Shown here: positions 27,690-36,545 of the stretch, piece after piece
How positions within the stretch are numbered: position 1 is the first letter of the stretch
Layout: each line of letters opens with the position of its first letter
Source of the DNA: Bordetella genomosp. 13
Lineage (GTDB): Bacteria; Pseudomonadota; Gammaproteobacteria; Burkholderiales; Burkholderiaceae_B
Assembly (NCBI RefSeq): GCF_002119665.1
Contig: NZ_CP021111.1
Span: 372,001-436,000 of the forward strand
DNA: 64,000 nucleotides
Direction: 5' to 3'
Notes under the pieces: model-generated
What the model saw: only the letters and a program-made list of their open reading frames with translations
Told to the model about the DNA's origin: nothing
Database searches by the model: none
Made by a program: the position numbers and the translations under genes

Positions 27690-28415
27690 TCAGTTCGCGC
27701 TGACCGTGGCGGCGGTCGTGCTGGACGCCTCGCCGTTCCACTCGGCAATCAGCCGCGCCGCGTCGACCAGCGTATCCACGATCGCATCGACGTCGAGCGC
27801 GCTGACGTCCATGCCTTCGTTGTATCCATAAGGCACCGCCAGTACGCGCGTGCCGGCCGCTCTTCCCGCCAGCGCGTCGTTGATCGAATCGCCGATGGTC
27901 ACCGCCTGCTCCGGCGACACGTCCAGGAGATCGCACGCGTGCAGCACCTGGTCGGGATCGGGCTTGCGGCGCACGCAGGTGTCGCCGCACACCACCACGG
28001 GAAAGAAGCCGGCCAGGCCGGTGCGCTCCAGCAGCGGCAGCGTGAATTCGGTGGGCTTATTGGTGACCACGGCCATGCGCAGCCCCTGGCCGCGCATGGC
28101 CTGCAGGCCTTGCACCACACCGTCGAACACCACTGCCTTGTCGCCGTTGATGCGATGGTAGTGGCGGAAGAAGGCCTCCCGGCCACGCGCGTACAGGGCC
28201 GTGTCGTGCACGCCTCCTTCGAGGTTGCCGGCCAGCGCGCGGCGCACCAGGTTGTCCACGCCCTTGCCCACGAAGGTAGCCACGACGTCCAGCCGCAGCG
28301 GCGCCATGCCAAGCTCGACGCGCATGCCGTTGGCCGCGTCGGTCAGGTCGGGAATGGAGTCCAGCAGCGTGCCGTCCAGGTCCAGCAGCACCGCCTCGAT
28401 GCGCGCGGCGGCCAT
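27690..28415 (-). CDS. gph: Phosphoglycolate phosphatase
   Basis: 241 residues, HAD superfamily. Motif I is LLDLDGTLLDSIPDL (nucleophile Asp), motif II is VVTNKPTEF, and motif IV is VTIGDSINDALAGRAAG. It dephosphorylates 2-phosphoglycolate arising from DNA repair or oxygenase side reactions. The rpe-gph-trpE order is conserved in many beta- and gammaproteobacteria. Its start overlaps the rpe stop by one base. A 124-base gap holds the trpE leader promoter region. Confidence 0.92.
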   Translation of the reverse strand: MAAARIEAVLLDLDGTLLDSIPDLTDAANGMRVELGMAPLRLDVVATFVGKGVDNLVRRALAGNLEGGVHDTALYARGREAFFRHYHRINGDKAVVFDGVVQGLQAMRGQGLRMAVVTNKPTEFTLPLLERTGLAGFFPVVVCGDTCVRRKPDPDQVLHACDLLDVSPEQAVTIGDSINDALAGRAAGTRVLAVPYGYNEGMDVSALDVDAIVDTLVDAARLIAEWNGEASSTTAATVSAN

Positions 28416-29119
28416 CAGACGCTCACGCCTTCGCCCTTGGCGATCTGTTCGCGCAGGGTCTGGATGACCGCTGCATAGTCCGGCTGGCCGAAGATGGCAG
28501 AGCCCGCCACGAAGGTATCCGCGCCCGCGGCGCGGATGTCGGCGATATTGTCCGCCTTGACCCCGCCATCCACCTCGAGCAGGATGGGTTGGCCGCCGGC
28601 CTGCGCCCAGCGGTCGATGCGGCTGCGCGCCTCGCGCAGCTTGGCCAGCGTGGCCGGAATGAAGGCCTGGCCGCCGAAGCCCGGGTTCACGGACATCAGC
28701 AGCACCAGGTCCAGCTTGTCCATCACGTAGTCCATGTAGGACAGCGGCGTGGCCGGATTGAACACCAGGCCGGCCTTGCAGCCGTGGCTGCGGATCAGCG
28801 TCAGCGTGCGGTCGACGTGGCGGGAGGCCTCGGGGTGGAAGGTGATGATGTCCGCGCCGGCCTTGGCGAACATGGGGATGATCTCATCCACCGGCTCCAC
28901 CATCAGATGTACGTCGATGGGCACCTGCACGTGAGGCCGGATGGCCGAACAGACCATAGGGCCGATGGTCAGGTTGGGAACGTAATGGTTGTCCATCACG
29001 TCGAAGTGGATCCAGTCGGCGCCCGCGGCGACGACGTTGCGCACCTCTTCGCCCAGACGGGCGAAATCGGCGGACAGGATGCTGGGGGCGATGCGGGTAG
29101 CGGCCGGGGTCGAGGACAT
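28415..29119 (-). CDS. rpe: Ribulose-phosphate 3-epimerase
   Basis: 234 residues, TIM barrel of the pentose phosphate pathway interconverting ribulose 5-phosphate and xylulose 5-phosphate. Motifs include [37 protein letters not shown] (metal-binding His and Asp), [15 protein letters not shown] and [15 protein letters not shown] 29119 fits the family N-terminus; ATG 29143 would add eight residues and is possible. It is the first gene of rpe-gph, divergent from apaG with a TACAAT-like -10 element near 29158. Confidence 0.94.
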   Translation of the reverse strand: MSSTPAATRIAPSILSADFARLGEEVRNVVAAGADWIHFDVMDNHYVPNLTIGPMVCSAIRPHVQVPIDVHLMVEPVDEIIPMFAKAGADIITFHPEASRHVDRTLTLIRSHGCKAGLVFNPATPLSYMDYVMDKLDLVLLMSVNPGFGGQAFIPATLAKLREARSRIDRWAQAGGQPILLEVDGGVKADNIADIRAAGADTFVAGSAIFGQPDYAAVIQTLREQIAKGEGVSV

Positions 29120-29255
29120 GGCTTTCAGAAGTTCCGGGGGCATAATGTGCAATTATTGTAGTTTGACGCTCCCAGCGCCGGCCCTGGCCGGCCCGAGCCC
29201 GTCCACGACCTGCCGAGCGTCGCGCGGCAGGTCCCGCGCCATCCCGGGATATCTT

Positions 29256-29630
29256 GTGAAACCCTACGACCTGACCGTGTCCGTAACCCCGCGCTTCGTG
29301 CCGGAGCAGTCCGATCCCGGTCAGCACCAGTACCTGTTCGCCTACACGGTGCGCATCACCAACTCGGGCGCCAACCCCGTGCAGGTCATCAGCCGGCACT
29401 GGATCATCACCGACGGCAACCAGCAGGTGCAGGAAGTGCGCGGGCTGGGCGTGGTGGGACAGCAGCCGTTGCTGGCGCCCGGCGAATCCTTCGAATACAC
29501 CAGCGGTTGCCCGCTGCCCACGCCGGTGGGCACCATGCGCGGCACGTACCATTGCGTGGGCGAGAACGGCATTCCGTTCGAAGTGCCCATCGCCGAGTTC
29601 GTGCTGGCCATGCCGCGCACCCTGCACTGA
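29256..29630 (+). CDS. apaG: ApaG (CorD) domain protein
   Basis: 124 residues, beginning at GTG 29256 (VKPYDLTVSVTPRFVPEQSD). The ApaG fibronectin-III-like fold shows in YTVRITNSG, VQVISRHWIITDGNQQVQEVRGLGVVGQQPLLAPGESFEYTSGCPLPTPVGTMRGTY. The family is small, cytoplasmic and linked to cobalt/magnesium homeostasis and diadenosine tetraphosphate metabolism, though its exact role is unsettled. Length is exactly typical. The frame is open further upstream over the rpe start but only as a shadow. Confidence 0.92.
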   Translation: MKPYDLTVSVTPRFVPEQSDPGQHQYLFAYTVRITNSGANPVQVISRHWIITDGNQQVQEVRGLGVVGQQPLLAPGESFEYTSGCPLPTPVGTMRGTYHCVGENGIPFEVPIAEFVLAMPRTLH

Positions 29631-29661
29631 GCGCAGCGGTCGACCCAGTCTCCACATCTAC

Positions 29662-30984
29662 ATGAAGCAGCGTATCGAGCGTCTTTTCTGCACTTCCCTG
29701 CTGGCCGGCCTGTTGGCTGCCTGCGCCACCACCGAGGTTCCGCCCGAGGGCATGCCACCCGGCACGCCCACGTCGCCGTCCACGTCCGGCGGGCCGGCCG
29801 TGGACGGCCCGCTGACGGTGCCTTCCCTGTCGGCCCTGCCCGATTCCGCTCCTCGTACGCTGGCCGGCCGCTACTCGCGCGCCGCCTGGACCGACCTGCC
29901 CGGTTGGAGCGACGACGACCTGTCCGCCTTCTGGCCGCTGTTCCTGCGCAACTGCAAAGGCCTGATGCGGCCCACCGGCGGCAGCCTGGCCGTGCCGGCC
30001 CGCGCGACGCCGCGCGCCTGGCAGCCGGTGTGCGCGGCGGCCGCCGATCCGGCACGCGCTCCCGCGGCGGGCGACGGCGCCGCGGTGCGCCGTTTCCTGC
30101 AGGCCCACCTGCAGCCCTGGCGCCTGAACGGCCCCGACAACCAGCCCGCCGCCAATACCGTCACGGGCTACTACGAACCGCTGGTGCGCGGCTCGCGCCG
30201 ACGCGGCGGGCCTTACCAATGGCCGCTGTATGCCCCGCCCGCCGACCTGCTTACGGTCGACCTGGGCTCGGTCTATCCCGAGCTGGCCGGCAAGCGCGTG
30301 CGCGGCAAGCTCGAGGGCCAGCGCGTGGTGCCGTACGACGCGCGCTCGGCCATCGAAAGCTCCGATCGCAAGCCGCCGGTGCTGGTGTGGGTGGACGACC
30401 CCGTCGACAACTTCTTCCTGCAGGTGCAGGGGTCCGGCCGCGTGCAGCTGATGGAAGGGCCGGATGCGGGCGAGACCATCCGCATGGCCTACGCCGACCA
30501 CAACGGCCAGCCCTATGTGTCCATCGGCCGCTGGCTGATCGACCAGGGCGAACTGAGCGCCGACCAGGCTTCCATGCAGAACATCCGCGCGTGGGCGCGC
30601 CGCAATCCCGCACGCGTGCAGGAAATGCTCAACGCCAATCCGGCCGTGGTGTTCTTCCGCGAAGAGGCCGTGCCGGATGCCTCGCTGGGTCCTCGTGGGG
30701 CCTATGGCGTGCCGCTGGCGCCGGGCCGCGCCATTGCCGTGGACACGCGCTTCGTGCCGCTGGGCGCGCCCGTGTTCCTGTCCACCACCATGCCTGCGTC
30801 GCAGGCGCCGCTGCAGCGGCTGGTGCTGGCGCAGGATACCGGCACCGCCATCCGCGGCGCGGCGCGCGCAGACTTTTACTGGGGCTACGGCGAAGAAGCC
30901 GGACAGCAGGCCGGCCGCATGAAGCAGCGCGGCCAGATGTGGGTGCTGTGGCCCAAACAGGCCGGGGAGCCTTCGGCGCGATGA
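29662..30984 (+). CDS. mltA: Membrane-bound lytic murein transglycosylase A
   Basis: 440 residues. A lipoprotein signal is visible (LLAGLLAACATT, lipobox LAAC with Cys near residue 21), followed by a Pro/Ser-rich linker. The MltA domain (TGYYEPLVRGSRRRGGPYQWPLYAPP, then FFLQVQGSGRVQL) and the C-terminal 3D domain (VDTRFVPLGAPVFL, LAQDTGTAIRGAARADFYWG, with its conserved Asp residues) are intact. It cleaves peptidoglycan glycan strands at the outer membrane, leaving 1,6-anhydro ends. The stop overlaps the start of the next gene (ATGA). Confidence 0.94.
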   Translation: MKQRIERLFCTSLLAGLLAACATTEVPPEGMPPGTPTSPSTSGGPAVDGPLTVPSLSALPDSAPRTLAGRYSRAAWTDLPGWSDDDLSAFWPLFLRNCKGLMRPTGGSLAVPARATPRAWQPVCAAAADPARAPAAGDGAAVRRFLQAHLQPWRLNGPDNQPAANTVTGYYEPLVRGSRRRGGPYQWPLYAPPADLLTVDLGSVYPELAGKRVRGKLEGQRVVPYDARSAIESSDRKPPVLVWVDDPVDNFFLQVQGSGRVQLMEGPDAGETIRMAYADHNGQPYVSIGRWLIDQGELSADQASMQNIRAWARRNPARVQEMLNANPAVVFFREEAVPDASLGPRGAYGVPLAPGRAIAVDTRFVPLGAPVFLSTTMPASQAPLQRLVLAQDTGTAIRGAARADFYWGYGEEAGQQAGRMKQRGQMWVLWPKQAGEPSAR

Positions 30985-32150
30985 CACACCAGATCGTCGT
31001 TTGCGGAGCGGGTATCGTGGGGTTGGCCAGCGCACTGGCCCTGGCGCGTCGCGGCCAGCGCGTGGCCGTGCTGGCGCCGCGCACCACCATCGAGCCGGCG
31101 CTGGCCGACACGTATCACCCGCGCGTCTATGCCATCTCGCCGGCCAGCCGCCGTTTCCTGGGCGAGCTGGGCGTATGGGATGCCCTGCCGGCCGGGCGCA
31201 TCGCGCCGGTGCAGGCCATGGAAATCCATGGCGATGCGGACGGACGCGTCACCTTGCATGCGTGGCAGGCCGCGCAGGAATGCCTGGCCTGGATCGTCGA
31301 GTCCGGAGAGATCGAGCGCGTGCTGATCCAGGCCGTGCGCATGTTCGGCATCCCGTGGCTGGACGACCGCTGCACCGCTTGGCGCGACGGCCGCATCGCA
31401 ACGGCCAACGGCGACACGCTGCAGGCCGAGCTGTTCGTCGGCGCCGATGGCGCCAGCTCGCCGCTGCGCCAATCCGCCGGCCTGCGCCACCAGGCGCGGC
31501 CCTATGGCGATACCGGCCTGGTCGTGCACCTCGATGCCGAGCTGCCGCACCAGCACACGGCCTTTCAGTGGTTCCGCGACGACGGCGTGCTGGCGCTGCT
31601 GCCGTTGCCGGACACCGCCGACGGTCCGCAGGTGTCGATGGTGTGGTCCATGCGCACGCAGCTTGCCGACGCGCTGCGGGCCTTGCCGCCCGAGCAGCAG
31701 GCCATCGAACTCGAGCGCCTGCTGGCGCAGGCCACGCATGGCCGCCTGGGCGGGCTGCGTGTGCGCAGCGCGCTGCACGGCTTTCCGCTGACGCTCGAGC
31801 AGGCGCAGATGGTCGGCCCCGGCATCGCCCTGGCGGGCGATGCGGCGCACCGCCTGCATCCGCTGGCGGGCCAGGGCCTGAATCTCGGCCTGGGCGACGT
31901 CGAGGCGCTGGCGCGCATCGTGGGCGGGCGCGAGGCCTATCGGCAGGCCGGCGATCCGCGCGTGCTGCAGCGCTATCAACGGGCCCGCGCCGAACCCGTG
32001 CTGGCCATGCGCCTGGCCACCGACGGGCTGCATCGGCTGTTCGGCGCGCGTGGCGCGCCCCTGGCCTGGCTGCGCAATGCCGGCATGCAGTGGGTCGACG
32101 CGCTGCCTTTCGTCAAACGCCAACTCATCGAAGGAGCATCGCGCAACTGA
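30981..32150 (+). CDS. UbiH/UbiF/Coq6-family FAD monooxygenase
   Basis: 389 residues. FAD-binding GxGxxG is seen as VVCGAGIVGLASALALARRG, with the mid-protein VGADGASSPLRQSAG and the GDAAHRLHPLAGQGLNLGLGDVEAL motif typical of ubiquinone hydroxylases. It probably hydroxylates a ubiquinone ring precursor at the membrane; which ring position cannot be read. ATG 30981 overlaps the mltA stop. The frame remains open upstream over mltA as a shadow only. Confidence 0.88.
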   Translation: MTHQIVVCGAGIVGLASALALARRGQRVAVLAPRTTIEPALADTYHPRVYAISPASRRFLGELGVWDALPAGRIAPVQAMEIHGDADGRVTLHAWQAAQECLAWIVESGEIERVLIQAVRMFGIPWLDDRCTAWRDGRIATANGDTLQAELFVGADGASSPLRQSAGLRHQARPYGDTGLVVHLDAELPHQHTAFQWFRDDGVLALLPLPDTADGPQVSMVWSMRTQLADALRALPPEQQAIELERLLAQATHGRLGGLRVRSALHGFPLTLEQAQMVGPGIALAGDAAHRLHPLAGQGLNLGLGDVEALARIVGGREAYRQAGDPRVLQRYQRARAEPVLAMRLATDGLHRLFGARGAPLAWLRNAGMQWVDALPFVKRQLIEGASRN

Positions 32151-32187
32151 GCGTCAGTCCGCTCGTGCGCGTGCAATGGGGATCATC

Positions 32188-32985
32188 ATGAAACTTCGCA
32201 TCGCAGCCAGCCTGGCCGCCGCAGCGTGTGCCCTGGCCATGGCCGGCGCCGCGCAGGCCCAGTCGGCCCCCACGTCCGGCAAGGCGTATTCCACCGACGC
32301 GCTGGGCCAGCCCGGCAAGGGCGACGCCTCCACGCGCACGCCGCCCGACCCCGCGGCCGACGCGGTGCGCGACCGGTTCCGCGAACGCTTCACCGGCATG
32401 GACGTCACGGCCGTGCGCCGCACGCCCTATGGCCTCTTCGAAGTGCAGCTGGGCATGGACCTGGTCTACACCGACGAGAACGTCAGCTGGGTCATGCAGG
32501 GCCCGCTGATCGACGCGAAGACGCGCCGCGACGTCACGGCCGAGCGCCAGGAAAAGCTCAGCGCGATCGCGTTCGAGGAACTGCCGCTGGACCTGGCCGT
32601 GAAGCAGGTCAAGGGCGACGGCAAGCGGCGCGTGGCCATCTTCGAAGACCCGAACTGCGGGTACTGCAAGCAGCTGCACCAGACCATGAAGGACCTGGAC
32701 AACGTCACGATCTACACCTTCCTGTACCCGATCCTGTCGCCCGATTCCACGGTCAAGGCGCGCAACATCTGGTGCGCCGACGCGCCCGCCACTGCCTGGG
32801 CCGACTGGATGCTGCGCGGCAAGACGCCGCCCAACAAGTCGTGCGACGCGCCCACCGAGCAGGTCGTCGAACTGGGCAAGCGCCTGATGGTGCGCGGCAC
32901 GCCCACGCTGTTCTTTGCCAATGGCTCGCGCGTCAGCGGCGCGATGCCCCTGGATCAACTGCAGGCCCGGCTGGACGCGCGCTGA
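32188..32985 (+). CDS. dsbC: Periplasmic disulfide isomerase DsbC
   Basis: 265 residues. A Sec signal peptide (IAASLAAAACALAMAGAAQAQ) is followed by the N-terminal dimerisation domain (TGMDVTAVRRTPYGLFEVQLGMDLVYTDENVSWVMQGPLID) and a thioredoxin domain with active site NCGYCK and cis-Pro in RGTPTLFF. It rearranges wrong disulfides in the periplasm. A second cysteine pair (WCADAP...KSCDAP) matches the structural disulfide of DsbC. ATG 32188 is preferred; an in-frame ATG at 32176 exists. Confidence 0.93.
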   Translation: MKLRIAASLAAAACALAMAGAAQAQSAPTSGKAYSTDALGQPGKGDASTRTPPDPAADAVRDRFRERFTGMDVTAVRRTPYGLFEVQLGMDLVYTDENVSWVMQGPLIDAKTRRDVTAERQEKLSAIAFEELPLDLAVKQVKGDGKRRVAIFEDPNCGYCKQLHQTMKDLDNVTIYTFLYPILSPDSTVKARNIWCADAPATAWADWMLRGKTPPNKSCDAPTEQVVELGKRLMVRGTPTLFFANGSRVSGAMPLDQLQARLDAR

Positions 32986-33041
32986 TCCGAACGCTCGCCG
33001 CCGGCGTCTGCGCACCTACGGGAACCACGGAGACAAATCCC

Positions 33042-34004
33042 ATGCAGATCGCCATCCTGGACGACTATCACGGCGTAGCCGAGCGCTACGCGGACTGGAG
33101 CACGCTGGGCCCGCAGGCGCGGGTGCAGGTCTTCCGCGACCCGCTGCCCGCCGGCGCGGCCCGCGTCGAGGCGCTGCGGGATTTCGACGTGATCGTGGCG
33201 ATGCGCGAACGCATGGCGTTTCCGGCGGAACTGATCGACGCCTTGCCGAACCTGCGGCTGCTGGTCACCACGGGCATGCGCAACAATGCCATCGACACGG
33301 AAGCCTGCACCCGCCGCGGCATCGTGCTGTGCGGGGCGCCTGGCAGCGAAGACGGCCACAACGCCACGGCGGAACTGGCATGGGCCCTCATTCTTGCCCT
33401 GTTCAAACGCATCCCCATCGAGCATGACAACATGCGTCGCGGCCTGTGGCAGACCGGCATGCCGCTGCTGCTGTCGGGCCGCCGCCTGGGCGTGGTGGGC
33501 CTGGGCAAGCTGGGCTCGGCGGTGGCGCGGGTAGGCAACGCCTTCGGCATGGACGTGGTGGCCTGGAGCCCCAACCTGACCGCTGAGCACGCGGCCGAGG
33601 TGGGCGCCAGGCGCGTGGACAAGCGCGAACTGTTTGCCACGTCCGACGTGGTCAGCCTGCACCTGGTGCTCAGCGCGCGGTCGCGCCATACGGTCGATGC
33701 CGAGATGCTCGCCGCGATGAAGCCCACCGCCTTCCTGGTCAATACCTCGCGCTCGGGACTGGTCGACCACGAGGCGCTGCTGGATGCCTTGCGCAAGGGG
33801 CGCCTGGCCGGGGCGGGGCTGGACGTGTTCGAGGCCGAGCCCCTGTCGCCCACCGATCCGGTGCGGGCGCTGGACAACGTGGTGCTGACGCCGCACCTGG
33901 GCTATGTCAGCCAGCCCAACTTCGAGGCGTTCTACCGCAATGCGGTGGAGGCCATCGCGGCGTGGGCGGCCGGCAAGCCGATTCGGGTGCTGAACCCGGC
34001 CTGA
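33042..34004 (+). CDS. D-2-hydroxyacid dehydrogenase (NAD-dependent)
   Basis: 320 residues. Rossmann motif GVVGLGKLGSAVARVGNAFGM (about 147-167), substrate Arg in LSARSRHTVD, catalytic Glu in VFEAEPL and catalytic His in TPHLGYV. It belongs to the D-2-hydroxyacid dehydrogenase family (phosphoglycerate/glyoxylate/formate dehydrogenase relatives). The substrate is unknown. It differs from the SerA family by lacking a C-terminal ACT domain. GGAG precedes ATG 33042. It follows dsbC by 56 bases and faces ttcA convergently. Confidence 0.88.
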   Translation: MQIAILDDYHGVAERYADWSTLGPQARVQVFRDPLPAGAARVEALRDFDVIVAMRERMAFPAELIDALPNLRLLVTTGMRNNAIDTEACTRRGIVLCGAPGSEDGHNATAELAWALILALFKRIPIEHDNMRRGLWQTGMPLLLSGRRLGVVGLGKLGSAVARVGNAFGMDVVAWSPNLTAEHAAEVGARRVDKRELFATSDVVSLHLVLSARSRHTVDAEMLAAMKPTAFLVNTSRSGLVDHEALLDALRKGRLAGAGLDVFEAEPLSPTDPVRALDNVVLTPHLGYVSQPNFEAFYRNAVEAIAAWAAGKPIRVLNPA

Positions 34005-34026
34005 TGTCCGCCGATTCGCGGCAGGC

Positions 34027-34995
34027 CTAGCGGAACACGATGCGCTGTTCGGTCAGCGCATCCGAAGGCTCGTCGCAAGGCTGCGCGCCCGCGTCCTCGG
34101 GGTCGACGTGGTCGAAGGCCGTGTCGCCTTCCGGGTCCGCCGCGCCGGTGGGCCTGAGCCCGACGAAGTCGAACAGCTCGCGATCCATCAGGTGCGAGGG
34201 CACCACGCGCGACAGCGCGTTGAACACGTTCCAGGAACGGTTCGGATACTTGCGGTCCCATTCCTGCACCATGCGCGTCACTTCCTTGCGCTTCAGGTTC
34301 TCCTGCGAGCCGCACAGGTTGCACGGGATGATGGGGAACTGCTTGAGCGCCGCGTAGGCGATCAGGTCGCGTTCGGGCACGTAGGCCAGCGGACGGATCA
34401 CCGTGTGGCGGCCGTCGTCGGATACCAGCTTGGGCGGCATGCCCTTGAGCTTGCCGCCATAGAACAGGTTCAGGAAGAACGTGCCCAGGATGTCGTCGCG
34501 ATGATGGCCCAGCGCGATCTTGGTGGCGCCCAGTTCGTCGGCCACGCGATACAGAATGCCGCGCCGCAGCCGCGAGCACAGCGAGCACATGGTCTTGCCT
34601 TCGGGAATCACGCGGGTGACGATGGAATAGGTGTCCTGCGTCTCGATGTGGAAGGGCACGCCCAGCGAGCTGAGATAGTTGGGCAGCACGTCCGCCGGAA
34701 AGCCCGGCTGCTTCTGGTCGAGATTGACGGCGATGATGTCGAACTCGAACGGCGCGCGCTTGCGCAGCGCCATCAGGATGTCGAGCAGCGAGTACGAATC
34801 CTTGCCGCCCGACAGACACACCATGACGCGGTCGCCCGGCTCGATCATGTTGTAGTCGGACAGGGCGCGCGTGGTCTCGCGCGCCAGGCGCTTGGTCAGC
34901 TTGTTGCCTTCGTGGCGAGCCTTTTCTTCGGCGGGCGTGCGCACGCGTTCGGCTTGCTGCGAGGCGGACTCGATGGGGGCTTCGATGGCGTTCAT
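34027..34995 (-). CDS. ttcA: tRNA 2-thiocytidine(32) synthetase TtcA
   Basis: 322 residues. The PP-loop ATP pyrophosphatase motif is [15 protein letters not shown], and the iron-sulfur/sulfur-transfer cysteines are [12 protein letters not shown] and [14 protein letters not shown]. It thiolates cytidine 32 in certain tRNAs. The C-terminal 40 residues are acidic, as in related proteins. ATG 34995 overlaps the folB stop (ATGA). Confidence 0.95.
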   Translation of the reverse strand: MNAIEAPIESASQQAERVRTPAEEKARHEGNKLTKRLARETTRALSDYNMIEPGDRVMVCLSGGKDSYSLLDILMALRKRAPFEFDIIAVNLDQKQPGFPADVLPNYLSSLGVPFHIETQDTYSIVTRVIPEGKTMCSLCSRLRRGILYRVADELGATKIALGHHRDDILGTFFLNLFYGGKLKGMPPKLVSDDGRHTVIRPLAYVPERDLIAYAALKQFPIIPCNLCGSQENLKRKEVTRMVQEWDRKYPNRSWNVFNALSRVVPSHLMDRELFDFVGLRPTGAADPEGDTAFDHVDPEDAGAQPCDEPSDALTEQRIVFR

Positions 34996-35369
34996 GGCAG
35001 TGATGTCGCTTGGCGGCTGGTCTGGATCTCGACGCCCACGGCATCGCAATCCGAGAAGGCCATAGGCTTGTTGATGCGCAGCCGCAGCGAACGGATATCA
35101 GGAAAATCGGCCAGCAGGCGCTCGGCCACTTGTTCGGTCAGGGTTTCGATCAGGTTCACGTGGGCCTGGGTGCACTCTTCGACGATGGCCTCGCGCAGGC
35201 GCCGGTAGTCGAGCACGCTGTGGATGTCGTGGTCGTCCACGCTGCGGCGGACGTCGACGTCGAACTCCGCGTCGATGTGCAGCGGCTGGGTGGCCCGTCG
35301 CTCGTGCTCGAGGATGCCGATGCGGGCATCCAGCGCAAGCCGGGAAATGATGATGCGGCGTGTCGCCAT
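34992..35369 (-). CDS. folB: Dihydroneopterin aldolase
   Basis: 125 residues of the FolB/FolX tunnelling fold. Visible are [28 protein letters not shown], the [13 protein letters not shown] segment, and [32 protein letters not shown], with the catalytic Glu and Lys in family positions. It converts dihydroneopterin to 6-hydroxymethyl-dihydropterin in folate synthesis. ATG 35369 is chosen by family N-terminus ([18 protein letters not shown]). It is coupled to ttcA downstream by a four-base overlap. Confidence 0.92.
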   Translation of the reverse strand: MATRRIIISRLALDARIGILEHERRATQPLHIDAEFDVDVRRSVDDHDIHSVLDYRRLREAIVEECTQAHVNLIETLTEQVAERLLADFPDIRSLRLRINKPMAFSDCDAVGVEIQTSRQATSLP

Positions 35370-35516
35370 GATCGCAACCTGGGTGGGAAGACTGCATTGT
35401 AAGGCGGTGGGGCGGCCATCAGCGGGGCGCCTCGGCAGGGCGGCCGCACCAAGCCGCGGGTCCGCCATTGGGCGGCGCTGCGGGCCTGCTGACTACAATC
35501 GGTGTCCGGCGATGGC

Positions 35517-35634
35517 GCGCGCGTATAGGCGCCCCATCGGCGGCACTTTCAGGGCTGTCCCACGCCAGCGGCCGCCGCGCGCGTACAGGCACGGATGCAC
35601 CGGCCAGGGCCGCACGGGGGCCACTTTCAGGAAC
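35517..35634 (+). repeat. Imperfect direct repeat upstream of flavoprotein gene
   Basis: Two related blocks occur: CGCGCGCGTATAGGC near 35517 ending in GGCACTTTCAGG (to about 35552), and CGCGCGCGTACAGGC near 35577 ending in GGCCACTTTCAGG (to about 35631). The outer 15-base and 12-base elements are near identical while the centres differ. It lies just before the flavoprotein gene at 35643 and may be a duplicated regulatory segment. Confidence 0.4.
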
Positions 35635-35642
35635 ACAGGTAA

Positions 35643-36545
35643 ATGCAGCAGGTATACGACGCGGTCATCGTGGGCGCCGGTCCGGCCGGCGCCTCGTGCG
35701 CCATCTGGCTGGCGCGGCTGGGCCTGGCGCCCGTGCTGGTCGAGGCCGGCGATCGCGTGGGCGGCCTGGGCAACGACAATCCGTTTCGCGACGACTGGAT
35801 CGCGGCATTGCCCGGCCTGACCGGCCAGCAGGTCGCGGCCAACATCGCCGAGAGCGTGCAGGCGGCCGGCGTGCCGCTGCATCTGTGCGCGCCTGTCGTG
35901 CACGCGCGGCCGTGCAAGGGCGGCGTGGAAGTGACGCTGGGCGGGCAGGCCGAAGGCCTGGCGCTGCGCGGCCGCGCGCTGGTCATCGCCTCGGGCGTGC
36001 GCGCCCGCGGGCTGCCCGGACACCCGCCCGCGGCCTCGTGGCCGGGCGTGCTGGTCGGGCCCGGATCGCCCATCGTCGCCCAGGACTACACGGGCCTGTC
36101 GGTGGCGGTGCTGGGCGGCGGCGACAACGCCTTCGAGAATTTCGTCTACGTGCGCAACCGCGGCGCGCGCGACGTGCACCTGTACGCGCGCACCGTGCGC
36201 GCGCAGCAGCAATGGGTAGTGCGTGCCGGCCGCGAGAACGTGCACGTGGGCCCCTACCAGGTCGACCCCGTCGCGCGCACTGTCGAAGGGCGGCGCTACG
36301 ACCTGATCCTGGTGTTCTACGGCTGGGAACCGCAGGCCGCCTTCGCCGACGGCCTGCATCTGGCGCGCGGCGAACGCGGCTATATCCAGACCGATTTCGC
36401 CACCGCGCAGACCAGCCTGCCCGACGTGTACGCCATCGGCGAGGTGGCGCACCGCATGCACCCGTGCGTGGTCACCTCGATGGCCGATGGCGTGGTGGCG
36501 GCCAAGGACATCCAGCGGCGCTGGGAACGCCCCGGCGCGATCTAG
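35643..36545 (+). CDS. Thioredoxin reductase-like FAD/NAD(P) oxidoreductase without CxxC
   Basis: 300 residues. FAD motif VIVGAGPAGASCAIWLARLGLAPVLVEAG, NAD(P) motif SVAVLGGGDNAFENFVYV, and C-terminal DVYAIGEVAHRMHPCVVTSMADGVVAAKDI place it in the low-molecular-weight thioredoxin reductase fold. The redox CxxC normally lying before GGGDSA is absent (region around residues 125-150), so it is not a thioredoxin reductase; ferredoxin/flavodoxin-NADP reductase-like proteins share this loss. Electron partner unknown. The last four bases overlap the convergent peptidase gene. Confidence 0.8.
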   Translation: MQQVYDAVIVGAGPAGASCAIWLARLGLAPVLVEAGDRVGGLGNDNPFRDDWIAALPGLTGQQVAANIAESVQAAGVPLHLCAPVVHARPCKGGVEVTLGGQAEGLALRGRALVIASGVRARGLPGHPPAASWPGVLVGPGSPIVAQDYTGLSVAVLGGGDNAFENFVYVRNRGARDVHLYARTVRAQQQWVVRAGRENVHVGPYQVDPVARTVEGRRYDLILVFYGWEPQAAFADGLHLARGERGYIQTDFATAQTSLPDVYAIGEVAHRMHPCVVTSMADGVVAAKDIQRRWERPGAI

